Origin: an uncultured Clostridia bacterium
GTDB taxonomy: Bacteria; Bacillota; Clostridia; Oscillospirales; Acutalibacteraceae
Assembly: GCA_937902305.1 (NCBI GenBank)
Contig: CALDHV010000036.1
Span: 1-5,520 of the forward strand
DNA length: 5,520 nt
Direction of reading: 5' to 3'
This document shows positions 5,331-5,520 of the stretch, piece by piece. The notes beneath the pieces are model-generated. The model saw nothing but the letters and a program-made list of their open reading frames with translations. It had not been told where the DNA came from and made no database searches. Position 1 is the stretch's first letter; every line of letters starts with the position of its first letter. A program made the translations under genes and the position numbers.

Positions 5331-5520
5331 TTATGCCTGAACGGGAGCTTTTTCTTCCGCTTCTTTTTTTACATAGTAGATGCTTTTCTCTGCGGCATTG
5401 TATTGCGCGATCACCTCTTCAATCAGGGCGCTTGCGTTTCTTTCATAAGATGGTGTTCTTTTTTGGTATTGAACTGATTCGATACCAAAAAGAAAATAGC
5501 TTAAGAAATGGAGACCATAG
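5331..5520 (-). CDS. C-terminal end of an unidentified protein, runs off right edge
   Basis: An open frame enters from the right edge and ends at TAA 5333-5331, giving 62 residues. It begins with an aromatic/hydrophobic stretch (YGLHFLSYFLFGIE), then a helical charged part (ALIEEVIAQYNAAEKS), then a Lys/Glu-rich tail (KKEAEEKAPVQA). I do not recognise a family. The last third reads like real protein. The first third (about 5430-5520) is much more AT-rich than its neighbours, uses codons such as TTA, AGA and TCA, and contains an inverted repeat, so it may be non-coding or acquired. The frame overlaps the upstream open part of the pseudo-ATPase frame by 38 bases in a +1 relation. Confidence 0.5.
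   Translation of the reverse strand, partial: YGLHFLSYFLFGIESVQYQKRTPSYERNASALIEEVIAQYNAAEKSIYYVKKEAEEKAPVQA
5460..5491. repeat. AT-rich inverted repeat
   Basis: TTTTTGGTAT (5460-5469) and ATACCAAAAA (5482-5491) are perfect 10-base arms around a 12-base centre. The stem has only two G-C pairs and is not followed by a suitable T run, so a terminator is unlikely. It could be an operator-like dyad or chance in AT-rich DNA. Confidence 0.45.

Noticed and set aside
5362..5370. A7-G run as a programmed -1 frameshift site
   Set aside because: The two frames are related by +1, not -1, so a classic A-AAA-AAG backward slip would not join them.

Overview
The window is GC-rich, with low-GC-Gram-positive signals: strong AGGAGG-type ribosome sites, sigma-A-like promoters with 17-base spacers, and a UPF0473/DUF1292 gene. 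A DUF3343 plus cysteine desulfurase pair and dispersed palindromic repeats add to this. It most resembles a gut Clostridia genome (Oscillospiraceae/Ruminococcaceae type). That placement is inference from gene content and style, not from a marker gene.

Layout. Positions 1-486 (minus strand) hold a DUF3343 small protein followed, with a 4-base overlap, by the N-terminal part of a cysteine desulfurase that runs off the left edge. Divergent from them, a clear promoter (554-582) drives a 107-residue DUF1292 protein (610-933). Its stop codon is followed within 3 bases by a ~200-nt highly structured RNA (936-1135), whose fold matches the plan of 6S RNA. A perfect 16-bp hairpin terminator (1191-1228) closes this unit. 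Positions 1229-1668 are non-coding and made largely of palindromic repeats. The rest is on the minus strand: a sialidase-like beta-propeller protein without a signal peptide (1669-2769, with its own promoter), a hairpin terminator, a long membrane protein (2924-5188), and the 3' end of another gene (5331-5520).

The most interesting gene is the membrane protein. It keeps the domain order of a P1B-type metal-transporting ATPase: four membrane helices, a short cytosolic loop, two helices, a P/N-like region and two helices. Every catalytic signature I can locate is altered (CPC, DKTGT, TGE, HP, TGDN, the P-domain lysine, GDGxND). It also carries a long Pro/Glu-rich N-terminal tail. I read it as a pseudo-P-type ATPase. 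Its reading frame stays open about 60 codons upstream of the first usable start, back to an ATG-TAA at an A7 run, so its true start is unresolved.

The genes do not form one obvious pathway. The desulfurase/DUF3343 pair suggests sulfur or selenium handling, the propeller protein suggests glycan metabolism, and the DUF1292/6S-like block is housekeeping.
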